DNA of 64,000 bases from Sphingomonas leidyi (GTDB taxonomy: Bacteria; Pseudomonadota; Alphaproteobacteria; Sphingomonadales; Sphingomonadaceae), in contig NZ_JAASQV010000003.1 in NCBI RefSeq assembly GCF_011761945.1, positions 420,170 to 484,169 of the forward strand, read 5' to 3'. Shown here in pieces: positions 48,940-56,835 of the stretch (its first letter is position 1; each line of letters opens with the position of its first letter). The translations under genes were made by a program, and so were the position numbers. The notes beneath the pieces are model-generated. The model saw nothing but the letters and a program-made list of their open reading frames with translations, was not told where the DNA came from and made no database searches.

Positions 48940-49721
48940 CAGCGCAGCTGGCTGGTCGTGGCCAGCATCTCGTCGGCGGTCTTCACCACGCGGCTGTTCA
49001 TCTCATAGGCGCGCTGCGCGGTGATCAGCGCCGTGATCTCGGCCACCGGATTGACGTTCGAAGCCTCGACATAGCCCTGCATCAGCGTGCCGAAGCCGGG
49101 ATCGCCCGGGGCGCCGGCGATCGGCGCGCCCGAGGCCGAGGTCTCGAGGAACAGGTTGCCGCCCTTGGCCTCCAGGCCGCCTTCGTTGACGAAAGTGGCG
49201 AGCTGGAGCTGGCCGAGCGTCTGCGGCGTCGGGTTGCCCGAGAGGACGACATCGACCTGGCCGGTCTTCGAGACGTTCACGCTCACCGCGTTCTGCGGCA
49301 CGGTGATGCCCGGCTGGACCGGGAAGCCGTCCGAATTGACCAGCTCGCCCTGGTCCGACACGCCGAACGAGCCGTCGCGGGTATAGCCGGTGGTGCCGTC
49401 GGGCAGCGTGATCTGGAAATAGCCATGGCCCTGGATCGCCAGGTCGTATTGGTTGTCGGTCTGCTGGGTCGAGCCCTGCTCGTTGATCCGATAGATCGCG
49501 CCGGTCTTCACGCCGGAACCGATCTGGATGCCGGTGGGGCTCATCGTCTGCGCGCTGGTCGACGAGCCGGGGCGCACGACCTGCTCGTAGAGAAGGTCCT
49601 GGAACTCGGCGCGCTGGCGCTTGAAGCCCGTGGTGTTCATGTTGGCGATGTTGTTCGAGATCACGTCGACATTGGTCTGCTGCGCGAGCATGCCCGTCGC
49701 GGCGATGGAAAGCGTACGCAT
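48939..49721 (-). CDS. flgG: Flagellar distal rod protein FlgG
   Basis: A 260-residue rod protein: SIAATGMLAQQTNVDVISNNIANMNTTGFKRQRAEFQDLLYEQ, GSVSTQ-type middle region, GHGYFQITLPDGTTGYTRDGSF and C-terminal GYVEASNVNPVAEITALITAQRAYEMNSRVV. All standard for FlgG. Confidence 0.96.
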   Translation of the reverse strand: MRTLSIAATGMLAQQTNVDVISNNIANMNTTGFKRQRAEFQDLLYEQVVRPGSSTSAQTMSPTGIQIGSGVKTGAIYRINEQGSTQQTDNQYDLAIQGHGYFQITLPDGTTGYTRDGSFGVSDQGELVNSDGFPVQPGITVPQNAVSVNVSKTGQVDVVLSGNPTPQTLGQLQLATFVNEGGLEAKGGNLFLETSASGAPIAGAPGDPGFGTLMQGYVEASNVNPVAEITALITAQRAYEMNSRVVKTADEMLATTSQLR

Positions 49722-49750
49722 GAGCTAGTTCCTTATGCTCGTAATGGGGT

Positions 49751-50488
49751 TCAGCCGACCTTGCTCAGCCGGTCGATCGCCGACTTGCGCATGTCGTTCA
49801 TGCTCTGGGAGAGATTCTGGCTGGTCTGATAGGCGCGCAGGATCTCCACCATGTCGGTGGTCTCCTGGATCGCGTTGACGTTCGACCCTTCCAGGCCGCC
49901 GCTCGCCAGATGCGTCTGCTCCGAGGTCAGCTCGCGGCCGCCGCTGCCGCTGAACAGCCCGTCGCCGCGCGGATCGACGCCGGCCTCGTCGAACTGCGTC
50001 ACGGTGACGCGTCCGAACGGGCCGCCGGGCCCGTTGACCGTGCCGTCCTTGCCGATCGAGACCTGGTTGGCCGCTTCCTGCGGGATGGTGATCGGCTTGC
50101 CGCCCTCGCCCAGCACCTTGTTGCCGGTGGAAGTGGCGAGCTCGCCGGTCGGGAGCATCTTGAGCTGGCCCGCGCGCGTATAGGCGGTGCTGCCGTCGGG
50201 CGCCTGGACCGAGAAATAGCCCTGCCCCTCGATCATCAGGTCGAGCGGGTTGCCGGTGGCCTGGAAGCCGCCCTGGCTGAAATCATGGACCGCGCCGTAA
50301 TCGAGCACGAACGACGTCTGCTTCGCCGGCTTCACCGCGCTGTCCGTCTTCTCGACATATTCGCGGAAGACCGGCTGCTCGCGCTTGAAGCCGACCGTGT
50401 TCATGTTGGCCAGGTTGTTCGCCGCCACGTCCATGCGACGGCGCAGCGCCGTTTCCTGGCTCAGCAGCACATAGGAAGAAATGTCCAC
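49751..50488 (-). CDS. flgF: Flagellar proximal rod protein FlgF
   Basis: A 245-residue rod protein. GTG 50488 after GAGGGA gives the normal start DISSYVLLSQETALRRRMDVAANNLANMNT. It ends with GSNVNAIQETTDMVEILRAYQTSQNLSQSMND. The first gene of flgF-G-A-H, divergent from fliL with overlapping -10 boxes. Confidence 0.93.
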   Translation of the reverse strand: MDISSYVLLSQETALRRRMDVAANNLANMNTVGFKREQPVFREYVEKTDSAVKPAKQTSFVLDYGAVHDFSQGGFQATGNPLDLMIEGQGYFSVQAPDGSTAYTRAGQLKMLPTGELATSTGNKVLGEGGKPITIPQEAANQVSIGKDGTVNGPGGPFGRVTVTQFDEAGVDPRGDGLFSGSGGRELTSEQTHLASGGLEGSNVNAIQETTDMVEILRAYQTSQNLSQSMNDMRKSAIDRLSKVG

Positions 50489-50514
50489 CGGACGTCCCTC
50501 AAAAATTCGCACTA

Positions 50515-50530
50515 GGCAACAATTGCCGGG
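50515..50530. promoter_or_regulatory. ftr-like inverted repeat between flgF and fliL
   Basis: GGCAACAATTGCCGGG; the reverse complement CCCGGCAATTGTTGCC is almost identical to the site at 24302. It lies 10 bases from the overlapping -10 boxes. Confidence 0.6.
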
Positions 50531-50539
50531 CGCTGATCC

Positions 50540-50545
50540 TATAAT
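50540..50545 (+). promoter_or_regulatory. Overlapping divergent -10 elements for fliL and flgF
   Basis: GATCCTATAATAGGAG: on the minus strand CTCCTATTATAGGATC. The plus-strand box is 57 bases before fliL; the minus-strand box is 53 bases before flgF. Confidence 0.55.
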
Positions 50546-50601
50546 AGGAGAAAATGCACCGACGCGGTGTCGGCGCGCAGATTTCGGAAGGTCACCAGGG
50601 A

Positions 50602-51156
50602 ATGTCGTCTCCGGAAATCATCGAGGAGGGCGCCGAAGCCGCGAAGCCGGCCGAGCCCAAATCGAGGAAGAAGCTGATCCTCATCGGCGCCGCGGCGGCC
50701 GTGCTGCTGCTTGGCGGCGGCGGCGGCGCGGCCTTCATGCTCTCCGGCTCCGGCGCCAAGGCGGAAGGCGCCAAGGACGCGCATGGCGGCGCAAAGGAAG
50801 CCGCGGCGAGCGGCGGCGGCCATGGCGAGGCGGCGGCGGGCGACGCGGGCAAGGGCGCCTTTGTCGACGTGCCCGCGATGCTGGTGAACCTGCGCTCGCC
50901 CGACGGCCAGGCGCGCTTCCTCAGGATCCATTTCATGATCGTGCCGGGCGACGGCATCGCCCCGGACGGGCTGAAGGAGAAGCTGCCGCTGGTGCTGGAC
51001 AGCTTCCAGCCCTTCCTGCGCGAGCTGCGCCCCGAGGACCTGTCCGGATCGGCCGCGGTCTTCCGCATCAAGGAAGAGATGATGGTGCGCGCCACCGCCA
51101 CGCTCGGCGAGGGGCAGGTGAAGGACATCCTCATCCAGGATCTGGTGCAGCAATGA
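50602..51156 (+). CDS. fliL: Stator-associated flagellar protein FliL
   Basis: A 184-residue membrane protein. ATG 50602 follows CACCAGGGA. Membrane helix at about 25-45 (KLILIGAAAAVLLLGGGGGAAFML), a Gly/Ala/His linker, then the periplasmic domain FVDVPAMLVNLRSPDGQARFLRIHFMIVPG ... LVLDSFQPFLRELRPEDLSG ... VKDILIQDLVQQ. Coupled to fliM by ATGA. Confidence 0.92.
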   Translation: MSSPEIIEEGAEAAKPAEPKSRKKLILIGAAAAVLLLGGGGGAAFMLSGSGAKAEGAKDAHGGAKEAAASGGGHGEAAAGDAGKGAFVDVPAMLVNLRSPDGQARFLRIHFMIVPGDGIAPDGLKEKLPLVLDSFQPFLRELRPEDLSGSAAVFRIKEEMMVRATATLGEGQVKDILIQDLVQQ

Positions 51157-52175
51157 TCGATCTCGAGGACTTCGATCTTCCCGATCCCCCCGCCCCCCCG
51201 GGCGAGATGGGCGGCGGCGTGTTCGACCAGGCCGATATCGACGCGCTGTTCGGCGATGTGGGCCCCATCGCCCGCAAGTCCGGCCTGCGCGCCGTCATCG
51301 AATCCAAGGTCATCAGCCACGAACGCCTGCCGATGCTCGAAGTGGTGTGCGACCGGGTGGTGCGTTCCTTCGCCAGCTCGATGCGCAACCTCACCTCGGA
51401 CGGCGTCGACGTGAGCCTGGAGGAAGTGACTTCGACTCGCTTCGGCGAGTTCATGAACCGCGTCGCGCTGCCGGCGATGGTGGGCGTGTTCAAGATCGAG
51501 GAATGGGAGAGCTACGGCCTCGTCACCGTCGATTCCAACCTGATCTACTCGGTGGTCGACGCGCTGCTCGGCGGGCGCGGCGGCGGCGGCTCGCCGATGG
51601 TGATCGACGGCCGCGCCTTCACCACCATCGAGACCGGCCTGGTCTCGCGCATGCTGACGCTGGCGCTCGACGACTTCTCGGAGGCATTCGCCCCGATCGA
51701 GCCGGTAAACATGAATCTCGAGCGCATCGAGACCAATCCGCGCTTCGCCGCGATCGCCGGCGTGTCCAACATCTGCGCGACCGCGACCTTCCGCGTCGAC
51801 ATGGACGGGCGCGGCGGACGGTTCACCCTGGTGTTCCCCTATGCGACGCTGGAGCCGGTGCGCGACAAGCTGCTCCAGCGCTTCATGGGCGAGAAGAGCG
51901 GCCGCGACAGCATCTGGGAGGCGCACATGGCCGCCGAGGTGCGCAAGACCAACGTCTCGATGAGCGTGCTGCTGGGCGAAAAGGCAATGTCGATCGCCGA
52001 CCTGCGCAACCTCGAGATCGGCCAGACCATCGCGCTCCACAAGAGCCCGGACGATGCTCTCGACGTCGCCTGCGGCGGCGTGAAGCTCGCCCAGGGCCAG
52101 ATCGGCCAGCGCAACGGCCAGGTCGCCGTGCGCCTGATCAACGACGTTTCCTCCGACAAGAAGGTGAAGCAATGA
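51153..52175 (+). CDS. fliM: Flagellar motor switch protein FliM
   Basis: A 340-residue switch protein. N-terminal CheY-P-binding motif QADIDALFG near residue 26, middle CheC-like domain (about 45-235) with GEFMNRVALPAMVGVFKIEEWESYGLVTVDSNLIYSVVDALLGG, and a C-terminal SpoA domain near 255-335 (VSMSVLLGEKAMSIADLRNLEIGQTIALHK). Confidence 0.95.
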   Translation: MIDLEDFDLPDPPAPPGEMGGGVFDQADIDALFGDVGPIARKSGLRAVIESKVISHERLPMLEVVCDRVVRSFASSMRNLTSDGVDVSLEEVTSTRFGEFMNRVALPAMVGVFKIEEWESYGLVTVDSNLIYSVVDALLGGRGGGGSPMVIDGRAFTTIETGLVSRMLTLALDDFSEAFAPIEPVNMNLERIETNPRFAAIAGVSNICATATFRVDMDGRGGRFTLVFPYATLEPVRDKLLQRFMGEKSGRDSIWEAHMAAEVRKTNVSMSVLLGEKAMSIADLRNLEIGQTIALHKSPDDALDVACGGVKLAQGQIGQRNGQVAVRLINDVSSDKKVKQ

Positions 52176-52561
52176 GCATCGCGCTACTCGCCAATGTGCT
52201 GACGATCATCCTGTGCATGGCCGTGCTCGTGCAGAGCGTGCGGATGATGAAGAGCCTGCGCACCGTGAAGGACGGCGCGCTCACCCAGGTGGTGGAGGCC
52301 CTGCAGGTCGCCACCGTCCAGGCCCGTGCCGTGCTTTCGGACATGAAGCACACGCTGGGTACCGATTGCGCCCGCCACGCCCAGCTGGTCGAGCGCGCCC
52401 GCGAGCTGCGCGACGAGCTGAGCCTGATGACCGGCATCGCCGACGCCGCCGCCGAGCGGATCGTCAACGCAGTCGGCATGGCCAATGCCCAGCGCGACGC
52501 GGAAGCAGGCGAACCGGCGGCCGCGGCCGAGGGCGACGCCCCGCTGGCGGAGGCCGCGTGA
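52172..52561 (+). CDS. DUF6468-type flagellar operon protein
   Basis: A 129-residue protein coupled to fliM (ATGA) and to the next gene (TGATG). One N-terminal membrane helix (IALLANVLTIILCMAVLVQSVRMM) is followed by a helical cytoplasmic domain with VVEALQVATVQARAVLSDMKHTLG and LVERARELRDELSLMTGIADAAAERIVNAV. Proteins of this type follow fliM in other alphaproteobacteria; the role is not known. Confidence 0.7.
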   Translation: MSIALLANVLTIILCMAVLVQSVRMMKSLRTVKDGALTQVVEALQVATVQARAVLSDMKHTLGTDCARHAQLVERARELRDELSLMTGIADAAAERIVNAVGMANAQRDAEAGEPAAAAEGDAPLAEAA

Positions 52562-53151
52562 TGGCCCGCCCCTCGCTGCTCCTGCTCACCGCCGGCGTGG
52601 CCGGGCTCGCCGTGGTCGCCAATGCGGCGACGATCGCGACCGGCCAGCAGGACACGGCCCAGACCCGGCTCGGCAACGCGATCACCCAGGACATGAGCGA
52701 CCGCGATGCCGCCGCCGCCCGCCGCAAGCGCGGGCTCGACCTGCGCGAACAGGCTGCCAAGGCCGCCTCGGCCCGGCTCGCCGCCGATGTGGAAGCGCGC
52801 CGGAAGCAGGACGAGGCGCAGCTGCAGGCCGGCATGGGCCCGGGCGGCGCGCCCGGTGCGCCTTCCCCGGCGGACTCGCAGTTCGACGAGCTGGCCCGGA
52901 TCTACCAGGCGATGAAGCCCAAGGCCGCCGCGGTGGTCTTCGAGCAGCTCGACATGGAAGTGCAGATGAAGGTCGCGCAGCGGATGCGCGAGCGCTCGAC
53001 CGCGATGATCATGGCGGCGATGACGCCCAAGGGCGCCGCCGCGCTCAGCATGGCGATGGCACGCCGCAACGCCGCCCATCCCCCGGCGCCGCCGGCCGTG
53101 CGCGCCCAGCCCGGCCGGGCGATGGGACCGGCCGCGACGGCACGCCGCTGA
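52561..53151 (+). CDS. MotE/FlbE-like helical protein with MgtE-N-type domain
   Basis: A 196-residue protein with a signal anchor (LLLLTAGVAGLAVVANAATIATG), a long helical Arg/Ala-rich segment (about 40-95) and a C-terminal domain DELARIYQAMKPKAAAVVFEQLDMEVQMKVAQRMRERSTAMIMAAMTPKGAAALSMAMA. This matches the MotE/MgtE-N motif pattern of periplasmic motor chaperones. Last gene of fliL-fliM-X-motE. Confidence 0.75.
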   Translation: MARPSLLLLTAGVAGLAVVANAATIATGQQDTAQTRLGNAITQDMSDRDAAAARRKRGLDLREQAAKAASARLAADVEARRKQDEAQLQAGMGPGGAPGAPSPADSQFDELARIYQAMKPKAAAVVFEQLDMEVQMKVAQRMRERSTAMIMAAMTPKGAAALSMAMARRNAAHPPAPPAVRAQPGRAMGPAATARR

Positions 53152-53158
53152 CGCGAAA

Positions 53159-53189
53159 GGGCCGCCCGGGCGGGATGCCGGGGCGGCCC
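53159..53189 (+). terminator. Hairpin after the motE-like gene
   Basis: GGGCCGCC ... GGCGGCCC, 8-bp perfect stem with an internal smaller GC hairpin, followed by a weak T-containing stretch. It lies seven bases after the stop. Confidence 0.5.
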
Positions 53190-53213
53190 ATTCGCACCTT
53201 TCCGTGAATCCGA

Positions 53214-53621
53214 TCAGCCGGTGCGCGCGTCGACTTCGACGATCAGCACGCGGACCAGGCCGGGTTCGGCCACCTTTAGCGCGGCGGTCAGGTCATGGTC
53301 GAGCCGCTGGGCATCGACCGCGCGCAGCGCCGAGGCATTGAGCCGGGCGAACTCCAGTCCCGCCGCCACCGTCGCGGCGCGCAGCACCGGCATCTCGCCG
53401 TTCAGCCTGGTGGCGACCTCGGGCGAGCCCGCATCGATCACCAGCTTGAAGCGCAACGCGCCGTTGACGCGATCCGCGTCGACGATCGGCACGGTGATCT
53501 CTTCCATGGTCACGAGATGCAGGCCCTCGCCCGCGGCGGCGCCGCCGCCCGAGGCCTGCGCGCCACCGCCCGGCAGCGGCAATGCCGCAAGACCCAGCGC
53601 CACCAGCGTTTCGCGTCGCAA
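53214..53621 (-). CDS. Exported hypothetical protein with FliL-like domain
   Basis: A 135-residue protein. TTG 53621 follows GGAGGA and gives a clean signal peptide MRRETLVALGLAALPLPGGGAQA; the longer ATG frame at 53669 would hide it. The mature part has ITVPIVDADRVNGALRFKLVIDA ... GLEFARLNASALRAVDAQRLDHDLTAALK ... GLVRVLIVEVDA. The order strand, helix, strand with V-R-V-L-I-V-E-V-D at the end is reminiscent of FliL. Function unknown. Confidence 0.55.
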   Translation of the reverse strand: MRRETLVALGLAALPLPGGGAQASGGGAAAGEGLHLVTMEEITVPIVDADRVNGALRFKLVIDAGSPEVATRLNGEMPVLRAATVAAGLEFARLNASALRAVDAQRLDHDLTAALKVAEPGLVRVLIVEVDARTG

Positions 53622-53674
53622 AATCCCGTCCTCCGATATCCATGCCCGGCGCCCACATCGGGCACCCATCCCTC

Positions 53675-53680
53675 TATAAT
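53675..53680 (+). promoter_or_regulatory. Overlapping divergent -10 elements at 53672-53685
   Basis: CCCTCTATAATAGAATGG on the plus strand; the reverse reads ATTCTATTATAGAGGG. The plus box leads to the small membrane protein/TPR operon, the minus box to the exported gene. Confidence 0.5.
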
Positions 53681-53708
53681 AGAATGGAATCAGCAAGCAG
53701 GTGACGAG

Positions 53709-53933
53709 TTGAGCCACGATCAGCGCCCGAGAAAGATGCGTGTCGTCGATAATGGAAGGCATCCCAATGTGCGGGTGACCATCGAGGAGACGGCCGAGAT
53801 CGTCCGTCCGCCGGCGCCGCCGCCCGCTCCGGCCAAGGCGGGGCTGCCGATGCTGCACGCCATTCTCTTCCTGCTCGCCTGTATCGGCGGCGGCATCGTC
53901 GTCGTCGCGATCCGGCCGTTCGGGCTCGGCTGA
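53709..53933 (+). CDS. Small single-pass membrane protein, hypothetical
   Basis: A 74-residue protein if started at TTG 53709 (site AGGTGACGAG); ATG 53736 would give 65 residues. Hydrophilic N-terminus with MRVVDNGRHPNVRVTIEETAEIVRP, a proline stretch PPAPPPAPAK and one C-terminal membrane helix LHAILFLLACIGGGIVVVAI. The TPR gene starts within its stop codon. Not recognised. Confidence 0.5.
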   Translation: MSHDQRPRKMRVVDNGRHPNVRVTIEETAEIVRPPAPPPAPAKAGLPMLHAILFLLACIGGGIVVVAIRPFGLG

Positions 53934-55711
53934 TGCGCGGCCTGTTGCTGCTCCTTGCAGCGGGCACCGCGCCTGCCCCGCACACCACCCCCACTCCCGC
54001 CGCCACTCCGGCGGCCGCAACCAAGCCGGCTGCCGCCATCCCGAGCGTCGCCCTGCCCCGCTTCGCCGCAACGCTGGCCCAGATGCCGATGATCACCGGC
54101 GCGGACGGCTGGACCGGCATCACCGGCACCGAGGCGTGGCACCAGCTCGCCACCGCGACTCCCGACACGCGCCAATCGGTGCGCTGGGCCTTTGCCCGGG
54201 GCCTGATCGGCCAGGATCGCGGCGCCGAGGCGCTGGGCGTGCTCGAGGCGATGCGCCTCGCCGATCCCGACCTTGCGCTCGTCGCCCCCTATCAGCTTGC
54301 GCGCGGCGCGGCGCTCACCCTGCTGGGCCGCGATGCCGAGGCCGTGGAATCGCTGAGCACCGCCGAACTCTCCGGCAATGCGGAGGCATGTGCCTGGCGG
54401 ATGCGCGCGCTCGCCCATTCGGGCGCCGCGCCCGAAGCGGTGGGACAGATCGCCTGCGCCAGCGGCGCGATCAACGCCCACGCCCCGCGCGATCGCGCCC
54501 CCTTCATGCTCGCCGCGGCCGGCGCCGCGATCGATGCCGGCCAGCCCCAGCCGGCGCTGCAATGGCTCCAGCTGTTCGGCGATCGCAACGGCGACGCCAA
54601 CCTGCTGCGCGGTCGCGCGCTGCTGGTGCAGAAGGACCTGGCGGGGGCCCGGCTGCGCTTCGAGCGCGCGGCCCTCACCGGCACGCCCGAAGTACGGGCC
54701 GGCGCCCGGCTTGGCGCGATCGAAGTGTCGATCGCCGGCCATGCGATCGCGCCGCCGGAAGCGATCCGCCAGCTCGACGCGATGCGCTTCGGCTGGCGCG
54801 GCGGCCCGGTCGAGCGGCGGGCGCTGACCATCGAATATGGCCTGGCCAAGGAACAGCAGGACCTGCGCGCGGAGCTGAAGAGCGGCGCCACCCTGCTGCG
54901 CTATTTCAAGCTGGGCACCCAGGCCGGGCCGATGCTCGCCGAGTTGCAGCAAGCGCTGAGCGCGGTGCTGGCGCCGGAAAGCGGCGTGCCGCTCGCCCAG
55001 GCCGCCGGCCTCTATTGGGACTATCGCGAGCTGGCGCCCTCGGGCGGCGATGGCGACCTGCTCGCCAATCGCCTGGCCGACCGGCTCCAGGCCGCCGGCC
55101 TCTATGCCCGCGCCGCCGAGCTGCTTTCCTACCAGCTGACCCAGCGTGCGCAGGACGTGGCGCAGGGCCCGCTCTCGGTGCGGGTGGCGATGCTGCAGAT
55201 CCTCGCCGGCCGGCCGGACCTGGCGCTCAAGGCGCTGCAGGCCACCGAGCAGCCAAGCTATACCGCCCAGATGCGCTGGGACCGCAAGCGGATGGAAGCC
55301 GTGGCGTTCCATCGGCTGGGCAAGGACGACGCCGCCGCGGCGGCGCTGGACGGCGTGCCGGACGGCGCGGCGGTACGCGCCGAGATCCATTGGCGCACCC
55401 AGGACTGGGGCTCCTTCGTGACGGAGAGCGAAAGGGGCCTGCCCCCGGGCAAGGGCCTTGGCGCGCCGCAACAGGCGGCGGTGCTGCGCTATGCGGTGGC
55501 ACTGGCGATGCTCGGCCGGGAGGACAGGCTGCGCGCGCTGCACGGCCGCTACGCCGCGGCGTTCAAGGGCCTGCCGACCGCCGGCGCATTCGACATGCTG
55601 ACCGCCAGCATCGACAAGATCGACCCGGCCAGGCTCGACGCCGCGATCGGCGCGATCCCGGAGGCGAGCCCGGCGGGCGCGATCGGCGACCTGCTCGACG
55701 CCGGGGGCTGA
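53933..55711 (+). CDS. TPR-like repeat protein, exported, hypothetical
   Basis: A 592-residue protein. It begins MRGLLLLLAAGTAPAP, which looks like a short signal sequence, then a Pro/Ala/Thr linker and about 530 residues of helical TPR-like repeats (QLARGAALTLLGRDAEAVESL, LRGRALLVQKDLAGARLRFERAAL, AAGLYARAAELLSYQLTQRAQD, MEAVAFHRLGKDDAAAAALDG). Probably a periplasmic scaffold. Coupled by TGATG to the small membrane protein, suggesting a complex. Similar large TPR proteins occur in alphaproteobacterial flagellar clusters; role unknown. Confidence 0.6.
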   Translation: MRGLLLLLAAGTAPAPHTTPTPAATPAAATKPAAAIPSVALPRFAATLAQMPMITGADGWTGITGTEAWHQLATATPDTRQSVRWAFARGLIGQDRGAEALGVLEAMRLADPDLALVAPYQLARGAALTLLGRDAEAVESLSTAELSGNAEACAWRMRALAHSGAAPEAVGQIACASGAINAHAPRDRAPFMLAAAGAAIDAGQPQPALQWLQLFGDRNGDANLLRGRALLVQKDLAGARLRFERAALTGTPEVRAGARLGAIEVSIAGHAIAPPEAIRQLDAMRFGWRGGPVERRALTIEYGLAKEQQDLRAELKSGATLLRYFKLGTQAGPMLAELQQALSAVLAPESGVPLAQAAGLYWDYRELAPSGGDGDLLANRLADRLQAAGLYARAAELLSYQLTQRAQDVAQGPLSVRVAMLQILAGRPDLALKALQATEQPSYTAQMRWDRKRMEAVAFHRLGKDDAAAAALDGVPDGAAVRAEIHWRTQDWGSFVTESERGLPPGKGLGAPQQAAVLRYAVALAMLGREDRLRALHGRYAAAFKGLPTAGAFDMLTASIDKIDPARLDAAIGAIPEASPAGAIGDLLDAGG

Positions 55712-55830
55712 GCCTCTCGCCGTCACCGCGGATCAAGGCCGCGGTTCCAACATCGCGGCTGGTCCCGGCGCCTGAACGGGCGGCAACGCGCGCCGGCTGC
55801 GCCAGCTCCCCTGCACTGCACGAACAACAA

Positions 55831-55877
55831 GGCGAAGGCCGGGGCCCGGGCACGATGGCCAGGCCCCGGCCTTTGCC
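55831..55877. repeat. REP-type palindrome between the TPR gene and flgL
   Basis: GGCGAAGGCCGGGGCC (55831-55846) pairs with 55862-55877 with one mismatch. It shares its core with the element at 25120-25223 and may end both convergent transcripts. Confidence 0.7.
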
Positions 55878-55902
55878 GGGCATGCGAGAGCGTTGCGCCC
55901 TA

Positions 55903-56811
55903 TTATTTCAGATAGGCGGCCAGGTTCAGTCCCGACAGCTGGGCGAACACCGAATAACTCGCCTCGAGCACGGTCTTCTGCTGGGCAAGGTCGATCGCGA
56001 CCTGGCCGAGATCGGCATCCTCATTGTCCTGGATCACGCCCTGCAGCACCAGCCCGCGGGCTTCGCCCCGCGCGGTCAGCGTATCGACCTGGTTCTGCTT
56101 GCGGCCGTTGTCGGCGTTGATCGCCCGCACGTCGCCAAGACCGGTATTGAGCTGCGCCACTGCCTGCTTGATCGCATCCATCTGCGCGTCGGTGGGCTTG
56201 GTGCCGATGTCGCCGGCCTGGCCGAGCGTGCGGAACGCCTCGTAGAGATTGGCGCCGATCTCGCTCGCCCCGACGCCGTAGCTGATGTCCACGCCGTCGG
56301 CTACGCGCGCATTGGCGCGCACCGTGTCGTTGTGGAAGGCGCTGGCGCCCGGCGTGGTCGCCGCCTGGGCGAGCGTGTCCACCGAGAAGGGCGCCTGATC
56401 GACCTGGCTGCCGCCGAACAGCGGCGTGCCGCCCTCCGAAGCATTGAGCGAGGTGCGGAACTGATCGAAGGCGGTCTGGATCGCTTCCTGCAGGCCGGCG
56501 GAATCGCCGGTGCCGACGGCCTTCATCAGGCTGGTGCGCAGATCCGAGGTCGCATCGTCGATGCCTTCGAGATTGGCCTGGTAGAGCGAGAGCGTGGTGC
56601 CGACCCGCTTCGACACGGTGGCCTGCGCGTCCTGGCGGGCCAGCAGCGAGTGCGCGGAGAGATTGCGCACCGCCTCGGTGCCGAGATCGGCGAAGGTCGC
56701 GGCCTTCTTGCGGGTCGAGAGCTGCCGCTGGGTGTCGGCCAGCTGCTCCTGCGCACGCGAGATCGCGCTCGCCATGGTGCGCTGGAGCGGAATCGTGGCA
56801 ACGCGGGTCAT
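55903..56811 (-). CDS. flgL: Hook-filament junction protein FlgL
   Basis: A 302-residue junction protein: RTMASAISRAQEQLADTQRQLSTRKKAATFADLG at the N-terminus and QDNEDADLGQVAIDLAQQKTVLEASYSVFAQLSGLNLAAYLK at the C-terminus, matching FlgL and flagellin ends. Third gene of flgE-K-L; probable client of FlbY. Confidence 0.93.
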   Translation of the reverse strand: MTRVATIPLQRTMASAISRAQEQLADTQRQLSTRKKAATFADLGTEAVRNLSAHSLLARQDAQATVSKRVGTTLSLYQANLEGIDDATSDLRTSLMKAVGTGDSAGLQEAIQTAFDQFRTSLNASEGGTPLFGGSQVDQAPFSVDTLAQAATTPGASAFHNDTVRANARVADGVDISYGVGASEIGANLYEAFRTLGQAGDIGTKPTDAQMDAIKQAVAQLNTGLGDVRAINADNGRKQNQVDTLTARGEARGLVLQGVIQDNEDADLGQVAIDLAQQKTVLEASYSVFAQLSGLNLAAYLK

Positions 56812-56835
56812 GGGTCTTCCCTTCTTCTTCCGGCC

